Shown piece by piece: positions 34,748 through 47,195 of a DNA stretch of 64,000 nt. The notes under the pieces are model-generated. The model was not told the DNA's origin and made no database searches. It saw nothing but the letters and a program-made list of their open reading frames with translations. The translations under genes were made by a program, and so were the position numbers. Within the stretch, counting starts at the first letter, position 1. Every line of letters starts with the position of its first letter. The stretch comes from Branchiostoma floridae (taxonomy: Eukaryota; Chordata; Leptocardii; Amphioxiformes; Branchiostomatidae), in the NCBI RefSeq assembly GCF_000003815.2, contig NC_049985.1, positions 14,897,823 through 14,961,822 on the forward strand, written 5' to 3'.

Positions 34748-37700
34748 TTGGGACAATATTTTTTAGACAACGCAAGATCGGTGATTTCCGAAGTCTACGT
34801 TGGCTTGATTTAGCCTACAAGCAGGTAAAATGTCACAATACAATTTTGTGATCCTGTTGTATGCTTAAAGCTTCTCAAAAGTGACTCCGTCGCCTAGAAA
34901 TTGAAGTAAAACGAAGAGGGAGGGGGAGGTTTACGTAAGGAGCTTTCATCATGACCATATTTGGTTTACGCAATCACAACTTTTTGCGTTTTGGTGATGG
35001 TTACATATACAAGACAAGGCTATCAATATTATGTTTCTGTCCTTTTTGGGCACTTGTAATAGTTGGGCACTACTGCCGCACTAGTGACATGTTCCTGTCA
35101 ATAAGAACTTTCCGGCAGTATGGACAGGATGTTCCTGTCAATAAGAACTTTTTGAACAGGATGTCCGACAATCTCATGAAATTATTTCCTTAGCTATAAT
35201 GATTATACATTGTTGTACTATGATAAAAAATGTTGAAGAAAAAAAGAATTTCATGGATGTTGGTAGACTGTTCCTGTCAATAGCCAGGCCGTACTCGAAG
35301 AAACCCTCTCACAGAGATATAAGAATGCATGTGCGGCGACAGGAATCCAAGGTAATACCATGTCATGTAAAGAAAACAGCCATTGTCTCGACCACTGTTT
35401 TGAAGGGTTTTGTTTTCCTTTACAGGGCCTTTACCTTTGATGTATTAGAATTCCTGTTGGCAAATTTGTGTTCTGATCTCTGTCAGAGGGCACATTTGTT
35501 TGTCTGTTCCAGAGACCTCGGTATGGCTGTGTGTGCTACAGCAGTCTCCCTCAGGAACAGAAGGAGAAGATAACCAAAGGGCCAGGTCTGGGGGACTTCA
35601 TCAGTGGTGAGGTGGAGAGCACTGACAGCTGGGAGGATTACATGGGGAAACTCAGGCTAGAAAAGGGAGACAAGAGGTGTGTACACCTGATGTAGATGTA
35701 TGTGACGAGTAACACATGAGTCAGTTTACTATGCATTTTTCTAGCTACGCAGACATAATACAATATGGGGAGGCTCTGCTAAATTGGGCCGGGGTGTCCA
35801 ATTTTGTTGATGAGGCTATCACTCAGTCAAGGCTTTATCTTTAGAGAAACCATTTAGACAAGTCTCTGATAAGCTCACAGTTGGTTAGAGGCCACACCCA
35901 CAAAAGTGGAAACCTCAGCCCAGGTATTGCAGAGCCTTTCTGGCGGAGGAGAATGTATCCTATAAAGTAATGGTGGCCCATATAACTTTATAAGAAAGAC
36001 TGAAATCAGGGACATGTATTACATCTACATGTGTATGTTGGTAAGACCTGTGGCATTGCAAGTCATGATTTTGTCTTAAGCATTTTATTAACTTGAACAA
36101 AATAAGTAAGTGCATATGTTTTCTACAGTTCATTGTACTTCTAACTTATCTAAGATTAATAATTCACATTTTTTTCACAGACTGAGACTGCCTCCATGGT
36201 TAAAGAAAGAAATCCCAATTGGCAAGAATTACCACAATCTCAAGGGAACATTGAGAGAGCTGAACCTTGCAACAGTAAGTCTTGTGATCATTTATACTTT
36301 CTTTCAATTAAAAATGTTAACCTATCATCTATTTTCTTCCTGTCTTTAAACTCTCAACAGCATGCTTTCCAATCAGAGGTTTGGTTGAGCTTGTATTGGA
36401 TGTCTTGTAAAGTTGTATACACGTTTTTGTCAGGCTTTACATATTTTTTCAGTTTCGTTGTTTTGTCCACCAGCTAAACAGTAGTGAAAACCTGACACAA
36501 TAGAAATCTTGCCTGTAAATGCCTAAAAAAATGCCTACAAACGTCAAATTCTCTGCTAGGAGAGTATTGATAAAAGACGTTTAGTATGACCTTCGCTTCC
36601 TTAAATTTTGCTTGTTGTAAGTAAGTGTACAAAAATATATAAATGTATTCTTCAAGAGTGTATTGATTGAATTTTTGCATGATTTTCAGGTATGTGAGGA
36701 AGCAAAGTGTCCCAATATTGGAGAATGTTGGGGAGGGGGAGAGGACAAAACAGCTACCGCAACTATCATGGTCAGTAGTACTTTAGTTAACTCAAACTCA
36801 AACTTTCAGCACTTAAATTTCAGCACTTAAATTTTTAGTTTTGTTACCATTTTATACCCTTAAAGTGACAAAAGTCACTGATTATGCTTGAATTAAAGTG
36901 TAAGCAAACTTTTTGGAAAATTGCTTTTATATATCTTCAGTTGTCAGAACTTGTGATAAATTCTTGGGATGTACCAACTTCCAGGTAATGGGGGACACCT
37001 GTACGAGAGGCTGCAGGTTTTGCTCAGTGAAGACAGCGAGGAGTCCTCCCCCACTGGATCCAAATGAGCCAGTCCACACGGCAGAGGCCATCTCCAGATG
37101 GGGGGTGGACTATATAGTCATAACATCAGTGGACAGAGATGGTGAGGGACAGCTTTCATAAATTGTCCCCTTATGATAAATATGAGATGTCTGAACTGTT
37201 TCAAATTAAGACAAAAGTTCTGTTTGTATTGTTAATACATTTTTTTTACTTTTCATAGAATTAATAATGAAGACATGTTTAAACTGTTACCTTGTCTTGC
37301 CTTTCAATAACAATAATTACAAGTTTTATATTTCTTGTCAGTTTTAAATGTTTTTTTTTTAAATCCTGTGCAGATGTCGCTGATGGTGGCTCAGCTCACT
37401 TTAGTGAGTGTGTGAAAGAGATAAAAAGGAGGTATGTAGCTCTACTTTTAAATAATTTTACATTTCTGTTGAAGGTAATAAAAGGTTTAATATTTCATAA
37501 AGTAAGTTAATTTAGTATTTTTATTTCATTGACTTGAAGATATAAAAACAACAATATTCTTATACAATGACAAGAATCTAAGTATCATACCACATCATCT
37601 TTTGATTATAAGTTATTAAAAGTTATTGCAAACAATCAGACAATGACATGTTAAACTGATCCACTCTCACTTAACAAACAGGATACCATCTATGTTGGTG

Positions 37701-39944
37701 GAGTGTCTGACACCAGATTTCAGGGGAGATATGGAGGCTGTGGCAACAGTGGCACAGTCAGGACTGGACGTTTATGCACACAACATAGAGACTGTCAAGA
37801 GACTTACACCGTGAGTTTGGTATTTTCATTATGAATCCATGTTTGGTGGACAAAGTCCTGTATTTGTAGAAAGCTTTCCTTCATGGGAAGTTGCAGCTGT
37901 GGCCTTACTATCGGCCAAAGTAGTTGCCCAAGAGTACAAAGATATTCATTCATTTATTCTTGTCCTGGTTTTTGAGTTACCTGAGAGCAAAGTATGATGA
38001 GTCCTTATTGGTGTTCCGTGTGAAGTAGCAAGAGTGACCTTACTACAACATGATCACCTAGTTGTGGCCCGTCAGTGATGATATATGCTCATTATGATAC
38101 CATTTGTTTTTCATCAAAGGTCTGGGTGTGACCCGAGAGCAAAGTATGACCAGTCCCTCCAGGTCCTGTCTCATGCAAAGTAGCAAGAGTACCTTACTAC
38201 TACATGATCACAAGTTGTGGCCTGACACAGATATGATTGCTCATTTTACCATTTTATATTCTTGTCCCAGGTTTGTGCGTGACCCGAGAGCAAAGTATGA
38301 CCAGTCCCTGCAGGTCCTGTCCCATGTGAAGAAGACTGTACCTGACATGGTGACTAAGTCCTCCATCATGCTGGGGCTGGGAGAGACTGATCAGGAGGTC
38401 AGGACGGCAATGGAAGGTGAGGAGTGGGGAGGGGGGCTCACAAGGACAGTTTTACTTACAACCAAAACTGTGTGATGTGAATTCAGTGATACATAAAAAA
38501 ATTGCTTGAGTAGCTGTAACTTTGCATAATTATCTGTTGTATGGTGTTTTCTGAATCATACGTCTAAAGGTTTATAAGTTAGTACATTATTGCTCTAAGA
38601 TACTAACTATTTCTATGGTTGAAATTGTAAGATAAGCGGTGTATAAACTATGATAAGTTCTGTATCATTCTTTTCCTTCTGCTCAGATTTACGGAGAGTG
38701 GGGGTGGATTGTCTTACCCTTGGCCAGTACATGCAGCCCACCAAGAGACACCTCAAGGTATACTTTCCTATTGAACAAAAGTTATCTTATACAAAAGTTA
38801 TTCAAGAAACTGGACAAGTTTTTTTCCAGTCAGACAATTCATATAGCATCCATTAAGCAGCTTGCATAGTCTAGTGGTTATTGTCCCAGCTTTTGGACCA
38901 AGAGGTTGTGAGTTTGAATCCCTGCTGTGTTGCTCACCCAACATGCACACTACTGGATAGGGTCACAGTCCTTAGGATGGGACAAAAGTTGAGGTCCACT
39001 GTTCATTGTGCTTGTCGAAAAGAGCTAGGAGAATTTCCTTGTTACATATTGTACATGGCATCATTGAGTTCATTTGAGTTTAACTGGTTCAAAATCACTT
39101 TTACTTTCTTTTATCTGCAACGTTTCCTAAGTAGCTAACATTCATCAAAGAAACAAAGATATCTCTTAACAACCTTGCAGTGGTATACCATGGATATTAT
39201 ATGTCTCATTCTAAAAGCTTGTAATATATCTGTTTACCCTTAAACAGGTCCAGGAGTATGTAACCCCCACCAAGTTTAAGCACTGGGAAGAGGTAGGAGG
39301 TGAGATGGGGTTTGCCTATACAGCAAGTGGACCCCTGGTCAGGTCTTCCTACAGGGCAGGTAAGCAAGGACCTCTTCTGAAGAATAGTAAAACTGTACAT
39401 TGTATCTTCCAACAAAACAGTTGGACTTACCCAAATTTTCGACAGTCCAACCCAACTTTTTGTCAAGGAATGATACTTGTGTTGGAAATTACAGATCAAA
39501 TTTGTCTCAGATTTAGCTTAGTTCTATGTTCAACCTTCCTGACCACTTAGGTTTCATACCGAAGTCAACCTTTTTTGGGAAAAACATTTTTTATTCACAC
39601 GTTTACATTAGTTTTGGGGTTCCCAGAGGATGTCATCCATACATACATGTATAATCAACATGACCTTATGGAGGCTACATGATGTCAATATACATGGATA
39701 TGTATCTGCTTTTCTTAAACTTCTCCCAAATGATGCCTAATTTCACACTATAAGTCTGGGCTGTAGTTTCCAATGGGTTTACATGAACAATTATTCTCAG
39801 GACGCAATTGATTGATTTAAAAAAAGATATGAATGTGATATTGATGTTTTTTTTCTTTTGTTCATAGGTGAGTTTTACATAAAGAACCTCCTGAACAAGA
39901 AGAGAACTGAGGCCACCCTGGATACAAGTAGTCAAGAGTCATAA
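34735..39944 (+). CDS. LIAS: Lipoyl synthase, mitochondrial
   Basis: Radical-SAM enzyme that inserts two sulfurs into protein-bound octanoate to make the lipoyl cofactor of pyruvate and 2-oxoglutarate dehydrogenases and the glycine cleavage H protein. Eleven exons with matching phases: 34735-34824, 35513-35676, 36181-36274, 36690-36770, 36985-37141, 37374-37431, 37682-37810, 38271-38416, 38687-38757, 39248-39359, 39868-39944; 392 aa (human 372). The auxiliary 4Fe-4S ligands are [12 protein letters not shown] (C118, C123, C129). The radical-SAM cluster is CTRGCRFC (C149, C153, C156). The C-terminal RSSY serine motif is at 362-365. The basic, acid-poor N-terminus [14 protein letters not shown] fits a mitochondrial presequence. 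All catalytic residues are present, so the gene looks functional. Broken copies of exon 8 sit in intron 7 and a SINE in intron 9. A polyadenylation signal AATAAA occurs at 40470. Confidence 0.98.
37961..38250 (+). pseudogene. Two decayed tandem copies of LIAS exon 8 5' half
   Basis: Before the true exon 8 (38271) the intron holds two earlier copies: about 37970-38080 (GAGAGCAAAGTATGATGAGT) and about 38117-38245 (GTGACCCGAGAGCAAAGTAT). The second is close to the real exon for about 65 bp, then TAG interrupts (CATGCAAAGTAG). The first is more diverged. Both share a downstream intron-like tail (AGCAAGAGT...ACATGATCAC..GTTGTGGCC), so the duplicated unit includes non-exonic DNA and the acceptor region. 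Confidence 0.88.
38855..39070 (+). mobile_element. tRNA-derived SINE in LIAS intron 9
   Basis: RNA polymerase III promoter boxes are present: box A TAGTCTAGTGG at 38867-38877 and box B GTTTGAATC at 38912-38920 (one mismatch to GWTCRANNC), 35 bp apart as in tRNA genes. A non-tRNA body follows to about 39070. The tRNA-like part does not close into a full acceptor stem, so this is a SINE and not a functional tRNA gene. Confidence 0.7.
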
Positions 39945-40469
39945 TTCCTTCCCATTTTTGGTGGGAGGTATCTAGTGTGACTGTATGTAACTAATGGTGA
40001 CCAAGACATAGGTGACGAAGAGATAAATGCAAGTTATCTCACATGTACAACTTTGTTGTTATGCCTTTGAAATTCAAACTTTGAGTTGCAATGGATTTGT
40101 AAATTATGTGTGTTGTATGTGAGGTAGCCATCTGGCAGCAAATTTATATTGGGAATCTTGGCAAAGGTTAAACCTTGAAGCTATGATGATAAGAGTAATG
40201 GTAGAGCATGTAAAACTACATCCAAATAAGATTTTGTTGTGATTGGAATGAGCATGGAGTATTATATCATTGTGTAGTCTGGATCTGGGAATGTATGCAA
40301 GAACCAGTAGTTGGACAGAGCTGCTGGTATTGAAGAGCCACCTGTCAGTGATGTGCAGAACTGCACTAGTGTGCACTGCAAGGACAACTAATGCAATGTA
40401 CAGGGATAGAGTAGACCAACAAACTCAACTCATGCCTTTCTCATATTTTGGTGGCTTAGTAATCTTCTC

Positions 40470-40475
40470 AATAAA
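40470..40475 (+). terminator. Polyadenylation signal for LIAS
   Basis: AATAAA, 526 bases after the LIAS stop codon, followed by a GT-rich stretch (GTGGTAATAG...GGTGTCATGTT), fitting a normal cleavage site near 40490. Confidence 0.55.
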
Positions 40476-40499
40476 GTGGTAATAGTATCCTTTCGGTGT

Positions 40500-42473
40500 C
40501 ATGTTATTTCTTATAGGGTATAATGTAGCAGGGAGGTATTGAAGTAATTTTCAGCATGTTTGGAATAGATAATCGTGCTCTAGTTGTTGCTAACTGTATT
40601 TCATTTAGGACACACTGTAAGCATGGAGAAACTACATGGTGTATCAAAAACACAGGAGACAGACTAAGTACAGTAACTGTAGTTTGCCAATGATCTGTAT
40701 TTGTACACTGCAAGACATCAAGGCTTTCTGAGTCCATGAAGGAAAACCCTACAACACATACATATAGAGACTGGGTCTGGACCCGTGTCATCTCTACACA
40801 GTGTTCTTACAGGCTATCACATGAACACAACTGAGCATCACAGGTGCTTCTAAATGAAAACCACACTGTTACTCACACTTGCCCATCCATGTAACAGTAG
40901 ACCTGATACAATTAACGATGTTCATGTTATTTGGGCAATGGCACTTTTCATTTTGATAACATTTGATGCCTCAATAATAACGTTATTCTTTTCTGTTTAC
41001 AGTACTACAAATTAAAACCAAGGCTGGTGGTATCCCTTAGGGTCGAAGAATGATTATGATGATGATCAACATCTAAATACAACTTTTGTTAAAATAAAAA
41101 GATGAAAGTAGTCAATGAAGGTTAGACATCGAGGCATTAAGATTCGCCAAATAGCAATTACTCAAGCAACCGGATATGACCGTTTCCAACATCATGTCCA
41201 GTTGCTTGAGTAATTACTAATTGGCTTAAAAGATGAAATACACCTAATGAAATAAACAGGACACAATCCTGATTCAAAGAATGGCATCGTCTGGAGAGGT
41301 CAAATTTGAGGTAAGAGTGAAAAAAAATGCATGTTTAGAGAACTATGAATATATGTCATTTTGTAATGTACTTGTTCTCATTTTGTAGCAGAATTCCGGA
41401 CTTTTTACCAGCACTAAGTAAGGAAAGAAACATGATTTCTTTTTCCAGACAAAAGGAGAAATTGTGCGTGCCCAGATGTCATTCAATAAGCCATGTTTGT
41501 GTTGCTGTTTTTAACAACAGATGTAAATGTGATACATATCCGAACACTGTCCATGAAACATAAAAACATGACTATACTGGCATAAGTGCACAATATTAAT
41601 GTCTGATATACTTCCTACACAGTCATACACTGACATATCTACAGTATTGGCTGCTTGCTTCTTCAAAAGTTTCAGTACATCCACATGGCACACGTACACT
41701 GATAGAGCAATTGCAATCATCAGTAAACTCTACATCTCTATTGCACTTCTGTCTAAGACATTCTTGGATTCTGTCAGCTCTACAAAAATGTCCTTTTTAA
41801 TTTTTTTTATTGATACTACATAGTAAAATAAACATATATCCATCCTAAGTAACAGCATACATTTTATATTACAAAGACATTCGTGATTTTGCAAATCTAT
41901 TAAGGCCCTGCCAATGGTCACAAAATACACTTTTCATTCAAATTCCAACTATCTATCGCCTGTCTTTTGCCCTTAGTCAACCAGACCTCGGCTCAAGCTC
42001 AAACACTCGGCTAAAAATATTCTTTCTGTGACATGGAATATTTACCATTTACCAAACATGTTGTAGAAAAATGATTTGCCTGCTAAGTACATACACATAG
42101 TACATATTCACACAAGTGCACTTACACATCCATTTTAGTTCCGGCATGTAGTAATTTGCAACAAACTTAACTGTTGATGCAGCTTACACTGTAGATTAGT
42201 CCAATGAGCACCATTTAGAATTAATGCTTACCCTTGTAAAACAGTACACTAGTGCCACATTGGTGCCCCACATCATGGTCATTTACAGTGGCACTAGTGC
42301 CAGACCAGTCTACTTGGACACTGAAGTTCTATCTTGTATTACCGTAACATTAAAAATGACGAACTTATAATCTTCAGAAGCCTGAAGAAAAGAATGACAT
42401 TTTTTAGGTAAATCTAGATAATTAAAAAGGTTACAGAGCTAAGTTTTGTACGAGACTTCTTACAGGCACAGAG
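40500..42473. other. Convergent intergenic region between LIAS and LRRC58
   Basis: No coding sequence recognised. A short foldback of about 80 bp lies at 41146-41226 (CCAAATAGCAATTACTCAAG / CTTGAGTAATTACTAATTGG). Much of the right part is probably LRRC58 3' UTR; a reverse AATAAA (TTTATT) lies at about 41806. Confidence 0.5.
41146..41226. repeat. Foldback element, 81 bp
   Basis: Inverted arms CCAAATAGCAATTACTCAAG and CTTGAGTAATTACTAATTGG around an ACCGGATATGACCG core. One arm-like half recurs at 52207-52250 (GCAGTTACTCAAGCAACTGG), within DHRSX intron 2. Confidence 0.75.
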
Positions 42474-45400
42474 CTATCCCAGAAGCACCTTCTTCATCTT
42501 GTTGGCAGGCACGTTGGGTTCGTCCTCGGATTCCGAGTCGCTGTAGGCGAGCTCTTGGCCCGGGACGCTACAGTTTGGCGAGCAGAGGTACTGCAGTAGA
42601 GGGAGGCGGTACTTTCCGCAGAAGTCAACGAACTTGACGTTTTTGAAACGGGACTCAAAGTACACACCTGTATAAAAGAGGAAGATAGAGTCACAAACTG
42701 GCCACACAACTTGAAAACAGAAGTAGAGATTTAGCTTGTATCATATCTCATTCTAGACATATTAAACATCCTTGGTCTAATCATTGCCCCACAAGCAATG
42801 ACCAAAAATGGGCTGTTCCAAAAAATAAATGTGGAGGGGGGTAGAAGAGGTATAAAATCAGGTTTTGTCCCTTTCCTAGATCCAATCCACTCCCTACCTT
42901 AGTTCCAATCCAAAATTGATCAAACCCTCCCTACAATGTAGTTCCCAATGCAAACTTGACAAAACCCACTGTTCCAATCCTAAGTGCTCAAAATCCTACC
43001 CTCATTCCAATCCAGATGCTTGAACCCTCGAATCTAGCCTCTTCCACCCCCTCGGCCATTATTTTTGGAACTGCCCAATGTTTTGAAGTACCTCTTAGTC
43101 AAGAGTATTCAATGGGAATAGATCATTCAAGTGCTAAAACTTGCCTTTGCACTTGGGGTTGACACATCTACAGGCTGCATCTAAGTACTGTACGAGTGTG
43201 GAGGGTAAGTTGTCCGGAGAGTACGCCACACCCTGGTTCTTCACCACTCGTGCCGCCAGCTCAAGCATGGACGGCGGGTCATAGGTCAGATCTCGGACGA
43301 ACCGGACCACCAGAGGGTTACCACGTAAACTGAGCTCTTGTAGATTTCTGGAAAAAGAAAAAAAAATTGGGAAATTATTCTACATGTCTGAGAAACAGGT
43401 AACACAACACCATCAGTTTCACAAGTTTCTACATTGTACGTTCCTATGTTCTAACATCCCATAACCTACATTATAACCCAACCCCTATACTTGCCTGTAG
43501 TACCCAGGGGCAATAGACTGACCTGAGTTTGATTATTTCTGTAGGTAAGGTAGTGAACATGTTGTTGTGTAGACTGACCTGAGTTTGATCATTTCTGTAG
43601 GTAAGGTAGTGAGCATGTTGTTGTGTAGACTGACCTGAGTTTGATCATTTCTGTAGGTAAGGTAGTGAGCATGTTGTTGTGTAGACTGACCTGAGTTTGA
43701 TCATTTCTGTAGGTAAGGTAGTGAGCATGTTGTTGTGTAGACTGACCTGAGTTTGATCATTTCTGTAGGTAAGGTAGTGAGCATGTTGTTGTGTAGACTG
43801 ACCTGAGTTTGATCATTTCTGTAGGTAAGGTAGGGAGCATGTTGTATGTGTAGACTGACCTGAGTTTGATCATTTCTGTAGGTAAGGTAGTGAGCATGTT
43901 GTTTTATGTGTAGACTGACCTGAGTTTGATCATTTCTGTAGGTAAGGTAGTGAGCATGTTGTTGTGTAGACTGAGCGAGCGTAGACTCTTCATCCTACTG
44001 AGTTCCTTGGGCAGGTGCTGTAGTCTGTTGTCACACAGAACCAGGCAGGACAGATTTGACAGGGTGCTTACTTCCACCGGTACACTGGTCAGGTAGTTAC
44101 CTCCTAGGTAGAGCAGTTCCAGGCTAGGTGCAAACAAAAACATGTTGTTAGCATTTAGCTTTGTAGAATGCCAATGAAGGTTAGACAACCAGGTAATAAG
44201 ATACACTGTAGTATATGTTACTTAAACAACTAGATTTTGTAAATTGTCAAATTGTCAGACTTAGCCTTATCCACTACCTACCTTCAATCACAAAAGGTAG
44301 ATACAACTTAAATAGGTCTATCGTAGTGTATAAAGTACAAATGCTGAGAGTGAGACATAATAAGACTCAAAATGCGCAGGTTGCATTTTGCCGGCCGGTG
44401 GCCAAAAATTCAGTGTTATAACTTATATACTGTGTGCTGCTCTAAATGAAAAATATTTTAGAAGTCAATTTTAATTCTAAATCAATCTTAAATCTAAAAT
44501 ATAAGTGAATCAAGATGCAGAAAAAAATGCAGGGTTCTATTTTCTTCATTCAATCACCCTTGAACTTTCCAGTGGCAGAAACATAACTGTGCATTTCAAA
44601 GAGAGGTGCTGTCCAATACTACGGCATGTACTTACAGTTTGTAGAATTAAATTGAAGCAATTTTGAAGAGACATGGAATAGACATATAACACAGAGCTTC
44701 ACTTAAGCAAAACTATAAGATATGAATCCAAATACATAATGTACATTTTGGTTTGTTGTTTTAAAAGTCAGAGATAATATTTAAATTAAAGCACAAAAGC
44801 AGTAAATCCTCACACTACCCAAGGACATTATATAGGACGTCCTTGCACTACCACAGAACTGTTATGCAAATATAAAGGTGGATGCTGACCTAGAAACAAC
44901 ATAGGTTTTTCATTTGGACTCAGACCTTTGGGGGTTTGCCATATCAACAACTGAGGCCCAGTAGAACTACTACTAGTACTAGAAGTAAGCAATTAGACAA
45001 GGTGATTAGGCAAAATGCCAGTGCAACCATTTAGTCTTGCACTAAAGCTACATGTAATTTTGTCCAAGGCTCTCAATACATCTGAGAGTGGAAAAGGTAA
45101 AAATCACCCTGACCTCCCCTACTTAACTTTTCAGTGAAGTAACCCATTTCTCATGGATGTTGGCATGGACTAATCCCTAAGTGAGTTGATGACGTCAATA
45201 CCCTGTAGGAGGGAAAGCATCACTTCAACACTTGAGAAAGCCCAGAGGACCATCCAAACTTTCTATGGAATTTCTCAAAGTCTAATGGAACATTTAGAAG
45301 ATGACACTTCACATACATTGACGTCAAACTTTGGATGTTTGTCAGGTTTTTAACACTGATGCCCTTGGATACAGGATTTTGCCATTTTCTGTTGTCAACT

Positions 45401-46841
45401 AGACACTAGTCAGATGTGGGATGATTGCTAACATACAAGTAAAGGCTATGCAGTACCCAAGGCAAGAAGATCAAGAAGAAATACTGGAAAAGTCATCAAA
45501 ATTTGTTCAAATTTCTCCTTTTGACAATACTGTAAATGAATACATGTGGTTATGTTGTCTGAACTCATTTCATAATCATACTTTGGAATAAATTGCTTGT
45601 AATTTCAGAACTTGCTAGCTTTGTTTGTTTGTATTGCGTCCCTGGTAAACTACTAGTACCCTAAGGCATACTAGATACCATGACCAGTTGAAGGATGCAG
45701 TGCCTAGATAACGCTCATTTACATAAAGGAAAAGACCAACAAGACAATTTTGCTCTAAATTAAAATCTTATGATTCTACAGGTGCTGATCTGATCATCAA
45801 TTATAATTTTCACCTTAGCTTCTGACATGTCACAAGACGATTTGATAAAACAAATTAGTGAGCACAGCTAAGGATGACTCTGCAGTATTCAATAGACAAA
45901 GACTGGTGTCAAACATGCTTCGTAAGTGAAACATGATCTGCCTTGCCGGCGACGTTTTATGCTGACTCATGTCAGGTGAGATGGGTTGGCACTTTGTAGG
46001 TGTGATTTTAACTTAAGCACATGTGAAAATGACTTGAGGCAAGGACATGCAATTTGCTGTTACAGAAAGAATACTTAAATGGGTCTTAAACTACAGTTTC
46101 AAGTCATATGTGAAAAATCATGTAACGTTAATGCTAAAATCACAATTTACCTGTCCTAATAATTAAATGTTAGGTGCACACAATCATAATTTCACTGAGA
46201 TAAAATTGGCTGTCATGTCTCATATTGTGTGGTTCATAGTTTTGATAAATCATACACTTCAAGACTAAACCTGTTGTGTTTTTCTGTATGGTATATTTAC
46301 ATAACAATATAACCATAACTTCAAGTGTATTTTAATAAATGGATGATGAAATCACGGAAGTCACGTTAACAAGTAACAAATCCCATGTAACTCACCCTTG
46401 CATGTTCTCTATCTCCGGTGGCAGTGTTCTAATCCTGTTGCCTCCCAAGTACAAAGCTTTTAGTTTGTCCATTTGCGTGAACTGTGAGGGAAAATCAGTA
46501 AAAAGATTCCCGCTGAGATTCAACACTTCGAGGGACGGAGCGAGTTCCAAGTTCTTGGGGAGGGCGGACTCGTCCAATCTGTTGTTTTTCACGATCAAAG
46601 TACGAAGTTTCGGGAGCTGTACGATCTCTTCTGAGATGTAACTCAAGTGGTTGGAGCTAAAATCGAGGACTTGGAGACTTTGGAATTGAGAAATGGCCCG
46701 CGGTAAGATCGCTATACGGTTGTGCGTTAGGAGAAGGGTCTTACAGTCCAAGGCACCGGCCGTCTCTGTCAGCTGCTCCGGGAACAGGTCCAGGTCGGAC
46801 CGAGAGAAATCCACCACGTTTTCGCCGTCGTCGTCATCCAT
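42474..46841 (-). CDS. LRRC58: Leucine-rich repeat-containing protein 58
   Basis: Cytoplasmic leucine-rich repeat protein; vertebrate LRRC58 is reported as a substrate-binding ubiquitin ligase adaptor, but its role here is inferred only from homology. Four exons: 46841-46396, 44123-43920, 43347-43145, 42667-42474; phases 2,2,1 agree; 348 aa (human 371). LRR units run through residues 30-240, e.g. LKALYLGGNRIRTLPPEI, LYLGGNYLTSVP, CLVLCDNRLQHLPKEL, RSLSLHNNMLTTLP and ELSLRGNPLVVRFVRDLTYD. The C-terminal signature is cysteine-rich: CRCVNPKCKGVYFES, then KFVDFCGKYRLPLLQYLCSP and an acidic tail ending KMKKVLLG, matching human. The start at 46841 is the first ATG of the frame. Intron 3 has a GC donor. 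The exon 2 donor region is amplified into a 56-bp tandem array. Confidence 0.96.
43515..43970 (-). repeat. 56-bp tandem array made from the LRRC58 exon 2 end and its donor
   Basis: Eight units begin AGACTGACC at 43515, 43571, 43627, 43683, 43739, 43795, 43852 and 43912. The last overlaps the true exon 2 end (CTACACAACAACATGCTCAC...AAACTCAG|GTCAGT). The other seven lie in intron 2, and each repeats the coding stretch and the CTCAG|GTCAGT donor. Two units carry small insertions (TATGTG, TTTATGTG). Confidence 0.95.
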
Positions 46842-47159
46842 GGCCCTTCTTCTTAACACCGAGATACTTCTTGAAGATATCCTAGTTGTGACGAAGGTTG
46901 ACGATGAAGTTGAGCTATCTTCTAAGACGGTTTTTACCGATGATTCTACCGCCGGTGACGCTTTCCTGATTTAAATCTATGAGCCCGGTCTCCAAGCTTT
47001 TGTAACATCCGGATACGCGTATATTATCCGGATATAGCGTCAAAAGATCGAGAGGTGGCCGTCTACGTGTGGACCGGTGACAGGAAAATGGCGTGGCATG
47101 ACAAGATCGTTCCTAGCTGACCCGGTATTTGAGAAGTTCCATGCCGAAAACCTCCTTCC

Positions 47160-47195
47160 AAGGAGGTTAAAGAAAGAGTCTTTCTTAACCTCCTT
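47160..47195. repeat. 36-bp palindrome
   Basis: AAGGAGGTTAAAGAAAGA followed by its reverse complement TCTTTCTTAACCTCCTT (one base shorter). It is the same family as 33795-33824. Confidence 0.8.

Noticed and set aside
38861-38935. Functional tRNA gene in LIAS intron 9
   Set aside because: Boxes A and B are present, but the acceptor stem does not pair and a SINE body follows.
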